The position numbers and the translations under genes were made by a program. The notes under the pieces are model-generated. The model was not told the origin of the DNA, made no database searches, and saw only the letters and a program-made list of their open reading frames with translations. A stretch of DNA of 64,000 nt from Anoxybacillus sp. J5B_2022 (GTDB taxonomy: Bacteria; Bacillota; Bacilli; Bacillales; Anoxybacillaceae), in NCBI RefSeq assembly GCF_026847645.1, contig NZ_JAPSMC010000002.1, forward strand, positions 56,830 through 120,829. The letters run 5' to 3'. This document shows, piece after piece, positions 56,668 through 64,000 of the stretch (its first letter is position 1; the number at the start of each line of letters is the position of its first letter).

Positions 56668-57888
56668 AGGTGGCACTGCCCATTTGGTAAATATATACAG
56701 TTAAACCAGAGCGACAACGACAAAAGGGAGATTATGGACTGGCTCGCCCATCAAATTTTCGCAACCAAACATAAGCTGGTTTCCACAGAGCTCTCTTTAA
56801 CCAACGAGTAATTCGAAGTAGGGATTTCTTACTTTTCATCTCCAATTGAATGAGAACATGTAAGCAATACGTGATAAGGGCTAAGAAAATTTGATTTTGA
56901 ATAGCTGTTTCACTCATTCCATAAAAGTGCTTAATTTCCACGTGTTGCTTGAGCCATTTGAAAAAGAGTTCAATAGCCCAGCGAGATCGGTAAATATCAC
57001 TTATCTCTTCTGGTTTTAAATCAAATCGGTTGGTGATTAAACGAAGTAAGTTCCCTTTTGTGTCCATAACTTCTAGTAGACGATAGACATTTTCAGTACG
57101 ATTTTGTGTGGTACCAATGTAGACCATTTTATCGGATAGAACGTGACAATCATCAGGAAGTGAAAATGTATAGACTTCACGAATGACTGCGTTTTTCTTC
57201 AGTCTTGAAACGAAGAAATAGCCATCATCTGTCATCCGATCAAAACGTTCATAGTCCACATAACCGCGGTCAAACACATACATGGCTTCTTTATCATCCA
57301 CTAGGACTTCGAGTTGATTTCGGTCATGTTCTTTTGCTGTCGTAATCACTGCTTTTTCAGGATAGACGGTGTCTTTATCCATGAAAACGAGCCGTAAGTG
57401 TAGCTTTACACCAGCTTTTGTTTTACGGAATTTTGCCCATTTATAATTGGTCAAATTCAACGGGAGTGTACTTGAATCAATGATTTTCAGTGGCATATTC
57501 TTTCCGTTTTTATAATGGTACCGTTGAATTTTCCAAACAAGATCTAAGAACAAATTTGCAAGAATTAGTGGGTTGATCTGATTGTTTTTTCGGGATAGCT
57601 GAGAGGCACTTATCGATTCAAATCCGAGTGCTTTTTGAAGATCTTCGTCTACAAGTGCATCACTCATTTCCTCTAAGCTCTTAAATTCGAGCAGTTGGGC
57701 TACCAATAAAAGTTTAATATAGGCTTCTGTTGTCAGCTTTTTTATGTAATAGTCCTGTTTCAATTCTTTGACTTGTTCGCTAAGTTTTTGAATATTTATG
57801 GGTGAAACCCATTTACCAAATGATGAAATTAGTGTATTCTTGTCCATAACAGTTATCCTTTACGATTGGATTTGGACAGGAACCACCT
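56668..57888 (-). mobile_element. IS4-family insertion sequence, ends approximate
   Basis: The transposase gene is flanked by an imperfect inverted repeat: AGGTGGCACTGCCCA (from 56668) and, on the other strand, AGGTGGTTCCTGTCCA (from 57888). No clear target duplication was found. The element separates the restriction operon from msrAB. Confidence 0.65.
56732..57847 (-). CDS. IS4-family transposase
   Basis: 371-aa DDE transposase. The catalytic residues appear as Asp in KIIDSSTLPLN (about 124), Asp in YVFDRGYVDYERF (about 193) and the YREK-like signature IYRSRWAIELFFKWLKQ with the Glu at about 294. The N-terminal helical DNA-binding region and the C-terminal basic tail are present; the frame is intact. 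ATG 57847 follows GGATAACTGTT without a strong ribosome binding site. Confidence 0.88.
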   Translation of the reverse strand: MDKNTLISSFGKWVSPINIQKLSEQVKELKQDYYIKKLTTEAYIKLLLVAQLLEFKSLEEMSDALVDEDLQKALGFESISASQLSRKNNQINPLILANLFLDLVWKIQRYHYKNGKNMPLKIIDSSTLPLNLTNYKWAKFRKTKAGVKLHLRLVFMDKDTVYPEKAVITTAKEHDRNQLEVLVDDKEAMYVFDRGYVDYERFDRMTDDGYFFVSRLKKNAVIREVYTFSLPDDCHVLSDKMVYIGTTQNRTENVYRLLEVMDTKGNLLRLITNRFDLKPEEISDIYRSRWAIELFFKWLKQHVEIKHFYGMSETAIQNQIFLALITYCLHVLIQLEMKSKKSLLRITRWLKRALWKPAYVWLRKFDGRASP

Positions 57889-58150
57889 GTACTTCCATTG
57901 TAAAGGATTTTTTTGTTTCGAAATCAATAAAAAATTGAACATTCTTAGTATTTTGAATCATCAGATTTAATTACTGCAATGCTAGTGAGAACGAATATAC
58001 TAGTTTTTGCACTTCGCTATGCTTGAGTTGCAAATCAATTGTTTTTTCTTTTTAATCGTTTTATAATGTATTGTAGGAAGAACAAGTTGATCTTTACTTT
58101 TGCGATGAGAATGGGCAGGCAGGAAAATTAGCTAAAGGGAGGGAAAAATG
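57889..58150 (+). promoter_or_regulatory. IS flank and msrAB promoter
   Basis: The AT-rich spacer has no gene. TTGTTT (58039-58044), a 17-nt spacer and TATAAT (58062-58067) form a good promoter about 85 nt before msrAB. Confidence 0.65.
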
Positions 58151-59122
58151 ATGAGCAATGAAAAATATGAATTGGCTACTTTTGCGGGTGGCTGCTTCTG
58201 GTGCATGGTCCAGCCTTTTGATGAGCTTCCGGGAATTATTAAGGTTGTTTCCGGATATACGGGAGGACATAAGGAAAATCCGACATATGAAGAAGTGTGC
58301 TCGCACACGACGGGTCATGTGGAAGCCGTGCAAATTACCTTTGATCCGAACGTGTTTCCATATAAAAAGCTTCTGGATATATTTTGGCAGCAAATTGATC
58401 CGACTGATCCGGGCGGACAATTTTATGACAGGGGAGAATCTTACAAAACGGCTATTTTTTATCATTCGGAGGAACAGCGCGAGCTCGCGGAACAATCGAA
58501 AGAGCTTTTAGAAAAAAGCGGACGTTTTGAAAAACCGATTGCGACCGAAATATTGCCGGCAAAACCTTTTTACCCAGCCGAAGACTATCATCAAGATTAC
58601 TACAAAAAAAATCCTTTTCACTACAAACGGTATCGTCAAGCGTCTGGACGGGATGAATTTATACGCAAGCATTGGAGCGACTGGGATAAAGAAGAGCTGA
58701 AGAAACGATTGACTCCGATGCAATATGAGGTGACGCAAAACAACGGGACGGAGCCTCCATTTCAAAATGAATATTGGGATCATAAAGAAGAAGGGATTTA
58801 TGTCGACATCGTCTCGGGAAAACCGCTTTTCAGCTCGCTCGATAAATTTGATTCAGGCTGCGGATGGCCAAGTTTTACAAAACCGCTTCATCAGCATGAG
58901 ATCGTCGAAAAATTAGATACATCTTACGGCATGATCCGTACAGAGGTTAGAAGCAAAACGGCGGATTCGCACCTTGGACATGTTTTCCCTGACGGTCCAG
59001 AACCGACAGGCCTTCGCTACTGCATTAACTCGGCTGCGCTTCGCTTTATCCCGAAAGATCAGCTCGAACAAGAAGGCTATGGTGAATATAAAAAACTGTT
59101 TGAAGTCGATCAAACAGAGTAA
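58151..59122 (+). CDS. msrAB: Bifunctional methionine sulfoxide reductase MsrA/MsrB
   Basis: 323-aa fusion of two repair enzymes. The N-terminal MsrA domain (about 5-160) has the catalytic GGCFWCM; the C-terminal MsrB domain (about 180-310) has SGCGWPSF and the catalytic Cys in [12 protein letters not shown], with an SHLGHVF segment. Only one zinc CxxC pair is not evident, so MsrB may lack zinc. Together they repair both methionine sulfoxide diastereomers. ATG 58151 has better spacing to GGGAGGG than ATG 58148. Terminator follows. Confidence 0.95.
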   Translation: MSNEKYELATFAGGCFWCMVQPFDELPGIIKVVSGYTGGHKENPTYEEVCSHTTGHVEAVQITFDPNVFPYKKLLDIFWQQIDPTDPGGQFYDRGESYKTAIFYHSEEQRELAEQSKELLEKSGRFEKPIATEILPAKPFYPAEDYHQDYYKKNPFHYKRYRQASGRDEFIRKHWSDWDKEELKKRLTPMQYEVTQNNGTEPPFQNEYWDHKEEGIYVDIVSGKPLFSSLDKFDSGCGWPSFTKPLHQHEIVEKLDTSYGMIRTEVRSKTADSHLGHVFPDGPEPTGLRYCINSAALRFIPKDQLEQEGYGEYKKLFEVDQTE

Positions 59123-59137
59123 AGATTATATGTAAAC

Positions 59138-59170
59138 GAATGGGCACAAAAACATGTGCCCTTTTTTTAT
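59138..59170 (+). terminator. Terminator of msrAB
   Basis: GGGCACA and TGTGCCC pair around AAAACA and are followed by eight T's. Confidence 0.88.
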
Positions 59171-59282
59171 TAAATGTTCAAATTTATGTAAAATTCCGTT
59201 AAAACCTATATACATCGTAAAACAAAATTAGTATCATATATTAGGTTGAATTTTTATGGATGAAGGAAGGTGAAAATCGTTT

Positions 59283-59399
59283 ATGAATAGCGGTTCTTTT
59301 TTAGATCCGGACGGACCCGAGATAGGTAAGGCAGTATGTATGCGGAAAGAGGCGCTGTTCGTAAGCGATGACACTCTTGCGCGTGCAGACTGCCTCTAG
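59283..59399 (+). CDS. Candidate leader ORF upstream of corA
   Basis: 38-codon ORF, ATG 59283 after GAAGGAAGGTG, starting MNSGSFFLDPDGPEIG. It ends 1 nt before the AAAGGAGG of corA. The acidic-proline run DPDGPE resembles the ribosome-destabilising motif of the Salmonella MgtL leader peptide, which controls an Mg transporter. The same DNA can also fold (AGGCAGT near 59329 with ACTGCCT near 59390) and contains TAGGTAAGGC, like the start of an M-box Mg riboswitch. Which reading is right, if either, is open. Confidence 0.4.
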   Translation: MNSGSFLDPDGPEIGKAVCMRKEALFVSDDTLARADCL

Positions 59400-59415
59400 C
59401 AAAGGAGGTTAAAGC

Positions 59416-59916
59416 ATGCTGAACATTTATATGTCAAGCGCGAACGGCCAATTGAAGGAAATTGAAGATATTCAAAACGGTTGTTGGATCAACATGGTGG
59501 CACCGACTGAGGAAGAAGTTCATTTCGTGTCAGAACGGCTGCAAATTCCAATAGACTTTTTTAAAGATGCACTGGATGATGAGGAAAGATCCCGGATTGA
59601 AAAAGAGGACCACAATGTGTTGATTATTGTTGACATTCCGGTTATCACGGTAGATGACATCGGGCAAACGTTTTATGAAACGATCCCGATCGGAATGATC
59701 ATTACTGACAGTTGTTTTATTACAGTATGTTTGCAAGGAAACCCAATCTTTGAACAGTTTGCCAGAAACAAAGTTAAAGGTTTTTATACGTTTATGAAAA
59801 CGCGTTTTGCTTTTCAAATTTTATATTTAACTTCAACATATTATTTGCGATATCTGTGGTACGGTGCCTGTCACGCCCCGAAGCATGTCGAGATTTGTAG
59901 AAATAGAGAGTCATAG
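59416..59916 (+). pseudogene. corA: corA-family Mg transporter, 3' truncated by a repeat
   Basis: 166-aa product. Residues 1-about 148 match the N-terminal cytoplasmic domain of CorA-type magnesium transporters (INMVAPTEEEV, DDEERSRIEKEDHN, IIVDIPVI, FITVCLQGNP). After YYLRYLW the frame runs into the dispersed repeat (from 59864) and ends at 59916. The remaining half, including the two membrane helices and the GMN pore motif, is missing and not found downstream. ATG 59416 follows AAAGGAGG. Not expected to be functional. Confidence 0.85.
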
Positions 59917-59975
59917 CGCGTGTACTCCTCCGTGATCTTTGACTCTCTTTGCTTTTTATTGTAGGAAATGTGCCT
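59864..59975. repeat. Rpn-associated dispersed repeat, copy 1 (in corA)
   Basis: It begins GTGCCTGTCACGCCCCGA, followed by TGTCGAGATTTGTAGAAA, AGAGAGTCATAGC, and ends in GACTCTCTTTGC with TTATTGTAGGAAATGTG. The same pieces recur at 60633 and, in part, 63764. The region 59976-60223 beyond it holds no supported gene. Confidence 0.75.
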
Positions 59976-60223
59976 TCACATTTTGAAATTCAAATTGTTC
60001 CTTTAGGGACGCCTGCGATACGATTAGGGTTGGCTGTTTTTGTTCTCGCTGTTGAAAAAGTGTATTTTGCGTTTTCACATTGCAGCAAGCGGGTTGGGAA
60101 ATATCTTGTTGCGGAAGGAGTATTTTGAGAATATTTTGGTGATGAGGTCACGAATGTCGTTAATGGAGATGTCGTGTAATACGTAAAGGGTAATATGTTC
60201 GAATAAAAATGCTAACGTTCTTT

Positions 60224-60643
60224 CTAAACCCCTCTGCTTTCGATATAGGCTTTGACAAATTCGCCGTAAGCTTTCTTATCCATTATGGGATTTACATAAT
60301 TTAACTTTCGATCTTTATAAGTATAGTTCTCTCGAATCCAGCGAAAGTCTTTATCGTTATTACTAACTAATGTGGCATTATGTATAAGAGCTGCAGCTGC
60401 AACAAGAGCGTCTGGTGCTTTAATACTCTTTTTGCGTGTACGATCGGCTCTTGCTTTCCTTCTTATGTCAGCTGCTAGCTCTGTATCTTCTCTAGTGATG
60501 TCATAAATTTGATCAGCCAGTTGAATATATCCTTTTCTATTTTCTCTTATATCAGGATCTGTTTCGATTTCGAAATGAGACATGATTTCCATCTCAATGA
60601 AGGTAGTCATAATAATCTCTGCCTTGTGATACGTGCCTGTCAC
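60224..60643 (-). pseudogene. PIN-domain protein, 5' truncated by a repeat
   Basis: The 139-codon frame holds most of a PIN-like ribonuclease fold: FIEMEIMSHFE, KAPDALVAAAALIHNATLVS and NNDKDFRWI with later acidic residues. The N-terminal strand with the first catalytic Asp is absent, because the frame starts inside the repeat (MTGTYHK is read from it, junction at about 60632). VapC-type toxins usually have an antitoxin gene upstream; none remains. Probably inactive. Confidence 0.75.
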
Positions 60644-60825
60644 GCCCCGAGGATTGTCGAGATTTGTAGAAACAGAGAGTCATAGCATGGCTCTCTGTTT
60701 TGCATGTGTGCTCCCCAAAATCTGTTCCCTTGCCAAACAAATAAATGCAAAATTCATTTTCTCCTATTAAAAGCCAATTTCCCCCGGCTCTCTTTGCTTT
60801 TTATTGTAGGAAATGTGCCCGAAAA
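60633..60825. repeat. Rpn-associated dispersed repeat, copy 2
   Basis: GTGCCTGTCACGCCCCGA at 60633 is followed by the ACAGAGAG/CTCTCTGT hairpin (60672-60698) and later by GGCTCTCTTTGC with TTATTGTAGGAAATGTGCC (to about 60823), matching both ends of copy 1. The middle (60703-60780) also resembles 61880-61960. It truncates the PIN gene and precedes an Rpn pseudogene. Confidence 0.75.
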
Positions 60826-60909
60826 TGGAATTTTCCACATTTCCATTTCTTTTATTCCTCTGCTTTAATCAAGTTGTACTCTCCTAAATTCCTCGAAAGG
60901 ATGATCCTC

Positions 60910-61815
60910 ATGCAATACCTCGATTTGAAAATGGATTTTATGTTTAAACAGCTGTTCGGGCATCCGAGCCGAAAGTCGATTACGATGGCGTTTTTAAACG
61001 CGCTTTTGCATCGGACAGGCGATGACCGAATCGTCGATGTGCAGTTTGAAAACACCGAACTGACGAAATAGACGGAAGAAGGAAAAACGGGTCGGTTAGA
61101 TGTGATCGTCCGCACGAATCGTGGCGAACGCATTCATGTCGAAATTCAAATCATCCCTCAATACAGCATGCCCGAACGGCTGTTGTACTATTGGGCGCGG
61201 CTGTTTTCGGCTTCGCTTTCGAAAGAAGGATATACCGCGCTTCGACCGACTATTATGATCGCCATCCTCAACTATCCGCTTTTTCCGCACGAAACCGACC
61301 GCTTCCACACCGTCTTTCACATCCGCGAAGACGAAGAGCAGTTCCTTTGGAGCCCACATCTTGAATTCCACGCCATTGATTTGTCACAATTTATGATAAA
61401 ATGGAAGAAATACCGCCGTGACATGAAACGGTCACCGGAATGGCCGTGGCTGATGATGTTATCGGCCGTAGACAGCCGAACGAAGAAGGTGGATGAAAAG
61501 ATGTTTCGCGAATTGGAGGGAATCGCGATGGCAGAACAAGAAATTTTAGAAACGTTGGAGGAGTGGCAACATTTAAGCGTTGACCCAGAAAACCGCTATG
61601 CGTATGAAATGCGACTCAAATGGCTGCTTGACCAGCTAACCAACATCCGCAGCGAACGGCAAGCGGGATTGGAACAAGGTCGAGAAGAAGGCATGAAGCA
61701 AAAAGAGCGAGAAATAATTCGGAAAATGGCGGAGAAAGGGATGAGCATTGCACAAATTGCTCATATCCTAGACAGAGATGAAGAAGATGTTAGGGGAATG
61801 GTGGAATCTTCCTAG
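60910..61815 (+). pseudogene. Rpn-family nuclease gene with internal stop
   Basis: One frame reads through an Rpn-family protein of about 300 aa, starting MQYLDLKMDFMFKQLFG, but a TAG at 61069-61071 interrupts it after residue 53. The reading continues in the same frame: TEEGKTGRLDVIVRTN, then HVEIQII, giving Asp and E-x-Q of the PD-(D/E)XK core after the stop. The C-terminal tail KEREIIRKMAEKGMSIAQI matches that of the gene at 46460. A CAG-to-TAG change is the simplest explanation. A shorter product could start at 61102 or nearby but would lack the N-terminus. Confidence 0.85.
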
Positions 61816-61861
61816 TCGAGGTACCTTCCCTTGAAAATACCCAAAATTTACATATATATCC

Positions 61862-61978
61862 ATTATGTGACTCTCTGTTTTCGCATGTGCGCTCGTCAAA
61901 ATCCATTCCCTCACCAACAAGTAAAAGCAAAATTCATCCTTCTCTATTTGCGTCTCTCTTATTCCCCTATTTTAATTG
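61862..61978. repeat. Partial copy of the Rpn-associated repeat
   Basis: GTGACTCTCTGTTTTCGCATG and the following CAAAATTCATC-rich stretch resemble 60690-60770 of copy 2. The GTGCCTGTCAC start is absent. Confidence 0.5.
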
Positions 61979-62086
61979 GGGGAAGGAGTGAAAGAAGGTG
62001 TATGAAGAAAAAAATGGGAAATTCTGAGCGTTGCCGAAATTGCCAATATATTTGATTTGACAGAAGAAGTTCAGGGGAAATGGTAA
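61979..62086 (+). pseudogene. Rpn C-terminal remnant
   Basis: In one frame the bases read GEGVKEGV, a TGA stop, then RKKWEILSVAEIANIFDL and TEEVQGKW before TAA. The GxxEG linker and SVAEIANIF helix pattern is the usual C-terminus of Rpn proteins (compare SIAQIAHIL in the gene before it). Nothing upstream continues the protein, so this is a fragment of a third Rpn gene. Confidence 0.65.
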
Positions 62087-62145
62087 GAATATTGCTATTC
62101 TATCATTTCTTTAGCCGCTGAACTAACAAATAAGGAATGGTGTTT

Positions 62146-62994
62146 GTGAATATACTAGACGTTAGTCATTGGGAAAAAGATGATAAAAGGCAAGCATCCG
62201 GAACGAGACAAAAGTTTTGGTTAGTTAGTCCACATAACCAGAAACGATGTTTGTTCAAAATTCCTAAAGAAAATACCGGAGAAGCTTGGGCAGAAGTTGT
62301 TGCCTCAAAAATAGGAGAATTCATAGGGATTAACACAATGAAGGCGCATTTAGCAAGTTATAATGGTTTAACAGGTTGTTTACTGGAAAATTTCGTTGCT
62401 GCTAATGCAGAGTTTTACGAGGGCGGTGACCTATTTTTTACGATTGCTGAAGATTTTGATCGATATAGCTTAAAGTATTACGATTTTTCGAATATAATAA
62501 AAGTACTATCTCCCTTTGAACTTGACAGAGCATTTGTTCAAATTCCTGTATTTGATGCATTTATTGCTAACCAAGATCGACATTGCGATAATTGGGGAGT
62601 TATTGTAGAGGAATCAAGTTATCAACTTGCCCCGGTGTATGATAATGGGGCATCGTTAGGCTATCAACTAAAAGAAGAACGCATTCTAAAAATGTTTCAA
62701 GATCAAAAAATGTTTGAAGCTTTTACAAATCGTAGCCACTCTTTAATCGGGTTGCCGCATAAAAAGAAACCGAAGTATAAGGAGCTATTAAGTTTTATTT
62801 ATGGGCTATATCCTAAAGAAATAGAAGAGATTATAGGGCGAATTAACAACGTAGATGAAAAAACAATTGCTATTATTTTGAAAGAAATTCCAAGCAGTTG
62901 TATGAATGATATTTACAAACGGTGGGTATCACAATTATTACGATATCGGAAAGAATGGTTAATCAACTGGTATATGGAGGTGGAAGGAAAATGA
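62146..62994 (+). CDS. Single-domain HipA-like Ser/Thr kinase
   Basis: 282-aa kinase resembling only the C-terminal catalytic part of HipA. Seen: a nucleotide-loop candidate ASGTRQKFWLV (about 18-28), Lys in CLFKIPKEN, the catalytic loop FIANQDRHCDNWGV (about 138-151) and the metal-binding YDNG (about 165-168). HipA-type toxins phosphorylate tRNA synthetases or other targets. No HipB repressor precedes it; its partner gene overlaps its end by 4 nt. GTG 62146 has better spacing to AAGGA than ATG 62137. Substrate unknown. Confidence 0.8.
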   Translation: MNILDVSHWEKDDKRQASGTRQKFWLVSPHNQKRCLFKIPKENTGEAWAEVVASKIGEFIGINTMKAHLASYNGLTGCLLENFVAANAEFYEGGDLFFTIAEDFDRYSLKYYDFSNIIKVLSPFELDRAFVQIPVFDAFIANQDRHCDNWGVIVEESSYQLAPVYDNGASLGYQLKEERILKMFQDQKMFEAFTNRSHSLIGLPHKKKPKYKELLSFIYGLYPKEIEEIIGRINNVDEKTIAIILKEIPSSCMNDIYKRWVSQLLRYRKEWLINWYMEVEGK

Positions 62995-63746
62995 TTCGCC
63001 CTTTTGTACTTTGGCTTATTTGGCAAAATGAACGTACTCGTCAGCGATATCATGTAGGCAATTTAGTGCATCATGAAGGAAAATACATGTTTTATTATGA
63101 GAAGCATGCAAAGAGAAGAGGAGTTATCGAAGCATTAAAAAACGGATATCATCTACATTTAGCTTTCCCAGATGTAAATAAAGTTTATGTATCCGAGCGT
63201 TTGTTTGGTCCTTTTGAAAGACGTCTTCCTGATCGTCGTCGTCCAGATTTTCAAGAAATTCTAAGGGCACACGGCTTATCCGATGATTATACAAATATGG
63301 ATTTATTGCGTGCTACTGGTGGAAGACTGGCGACCGACACGTATGAGTTTGTACCACCCATTTATGTATACGGCAATGAGTTTGACTTTGATTTTTACAT
63401 TGCTGGATGGAGATATTATGAAGGGGAACGAGTACTTGACCAATTGCAAGTAGGGGACGATGTGATATTTCAACTAGAACCGACAAATGAACAAGATCCG
63501 AAAGCGGTTTTAGTATTGACGAAACAAGGCGAAAAATTAGGATATATCCCTGCTTTTTATAGTGAATTTATGTTTTGGCTTATTGAAGAAAGTAGTGGGG
63601 CATATAAAGCTAAAATTCAATTTATTCACCCAAAGGCAAATCCACAGTTAAAAGTAAACATTTGTGTATGTGGAACGCTGACACCGACAATGAAACAGCT
63701 TCAGCTAGACATGGTACATGATATGGAGTTGACAATAACGGTGTAG
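62991..63746 (+). CDS. HipA N-domain-like/HIRAN-domain partner protein
   Basis: 251-aa protein. The N-terminal part (about 1-125) resembles the HipA N-terminal subdomain/HipS: HVGNLVHHEGKYMFYY, then LFGPFERRLPDRRRPDF and DLLRATGGRLATDTYEF. The C-terminal part (about 135-230) is HIRAN-like: FDFYIAGWRYYEG, VIFQLEPTNEQDPKAVLV and KLGYIPAFYSE. HIRAN domains recognise DNA ends in helicases such as HLTF. Coupled to the kinase by ATGA overlap, with GGAGGTGGAAGG upstream. It may hold the kinase inactive or direct it to damaged or foreign DNA; this is inference. Confidence 0.75.
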   Translation: MIRPFVLWLIWQNERTRQRYHVGNLVHHEGKYMFYYEKHAKRRGVIEALKNGYHLHLAFPDVNKVYVSERLFGPFERRLPDRRRPDFQEILRAHGLSDDYTNMDLLRATGGRLATDTYEFVPPIYVYGNEFDFDFYIAGWRYYEGERVLDQLQVGDDVIFQLEPTNEQDPKAVLVLTKQGEKLGYIPAFYSEFMFWLIEESSGAYKAKIQFIHPKANPQLKVNICVCGTLTPTMKQLQLDMVHDMELTITV

Positions 63747-63763
63747 TAGACAGACTTGGTTGC

Positions 63764-63840
63764 GTGCCTGTCACACCCCGAAGATTGTCGAAGTTTGATA
63801 GAGACAGAGAGTCGTTGGGTAGCTCTCTGTTTTTTCATTT
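63764..63840. repeat. Rpn-associated dispersed repeat, copy 3
   Basis: GTGCCTGTCACACCCCGA, then TTGTCGAAGTTTGATAGA and the ACAGAGAG (63804-63811)/CTCTCTGT (63823-63830) hairpin with a T-run. It lies between the HIRAN gene and the next Rpn gene. Confidence 0.75.
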
Positions 63841-63904
63841 CCGAAGCAGGAATGTTGTTTTTGCTGTCGAAAATATGCAGCAAAACAGAAAGCGAGGTGC
63901 ATAT

Positions 63905-64000
63905 ATGTCCATTGATCATGATCGGTTGTTTAAGGAGCTGATTACGACGTTTTTTGAAGAGTTTCTTCTTCTCTTTTTCCCTCATGTGCATGAGCATATT
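63905..64000 (+). CDS. Rpn-family nuclease, start only (cut by window end)
   Basis: The first 32 codons, MSIDHDRLFKELITTFFEEF and onward, differ from the gene at 46460 at only a few residues (MAIDHDRLFKELLTTFFEEF). AGCGAGGTG precedes the ATG at 63905. The remainder is beyond the window. Confidence 0.85.
   Translation, partial: MSIDHDRLFKELITTFFEEFLLLFFPHVHEHI

Noticed and set aside
59864..63840. CRISPR array
   Set aside because: The repeated units are few, unevenly spaced by hundreds to thousands of bases, and contain hairpins with T-runs; no cas genes are present.

Overview
The window looks like the chromosome of a thermophilic endospore-forming Bacillaceae of the Anoxybacillus/Geobacillus group. 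This is inferred from gene content and order: small acid-soluble spore protein genes (sspP, sspO, sspL), the yneK-sspP-sspO-citB and ypeP-ypeQ-ypzA-cspD neighbourhoods known from Bacillus subtilis, strong GGAGG-type ribosome binding sites and many short-loop intrinsic terminators. No rRNA, tRNA or CRISPR array was seen.

1-15 kb is core genome. It holds yneK, a LysM/SleB-type wall hydrolase, an IS200/IS605 element (TnpA plus a TnpB without a visible zinc finger) that ends exactly on the sspP stop codon, sspP, sspO, aconitase, sspL, yuiD, an EamA transporter, ypeP-ypeQ, ypzA, cspD, a short Spo0M-like gene and glpFK. The glpF leader carries a consensus cre box and an intrinsic terminator of the GlpP-controlled kind.

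14.7-45.8 kb holds metabolic and signalling operons. A PAS-GAF-PAS-GGDEF-EAL protein has Spo0A-box-like sites upstream. A three-component xylose-sensing cassette (XylFII-like binding protein, LytS/YesM-like kinase, YesN-like regulator) precedes xylFGH, followed by a chemoreceptor. Then come an oppDFBCA operon, a thioesterase, putR-putC-putB (proline to glutamate, with a CodY-like box), an M23 endopeptidase, mscL, hyi-glxR (glyoxylate/tartronate semialdehyde metabolism, with a decayed glxR paralogue downstream), DUF975, and mqo.

46-64 kb is an accessory defence-type island. Two candidate small RNA units with their own promoters and terminators are followed by an Rpn-family nuclease gene. Next is a four-gene operon made of a PLD/SNF2 helicase, a DUF4391 protein, a type III-like Mod methylase and a type III-like Res helicase-nuclease. 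Then come an IS4-family element, msrAB, a corA truncated by a dispersed repeat with an unusual leader ORF, a PIN-domain gene truncated by the same repeat, two broken Rpn relatives, a split HipA-like kinase/HIRAN pair, and the start of a second Rpn gene nearly identical to the first. These two Rpn genes are in direct orientation and bracket the island. The least explained items are the PLD-SNF2/DUF4391/Mod/Res operon, the HipA-like/HIRAN pair, the two orphan RNA units and the corA leader ORF.
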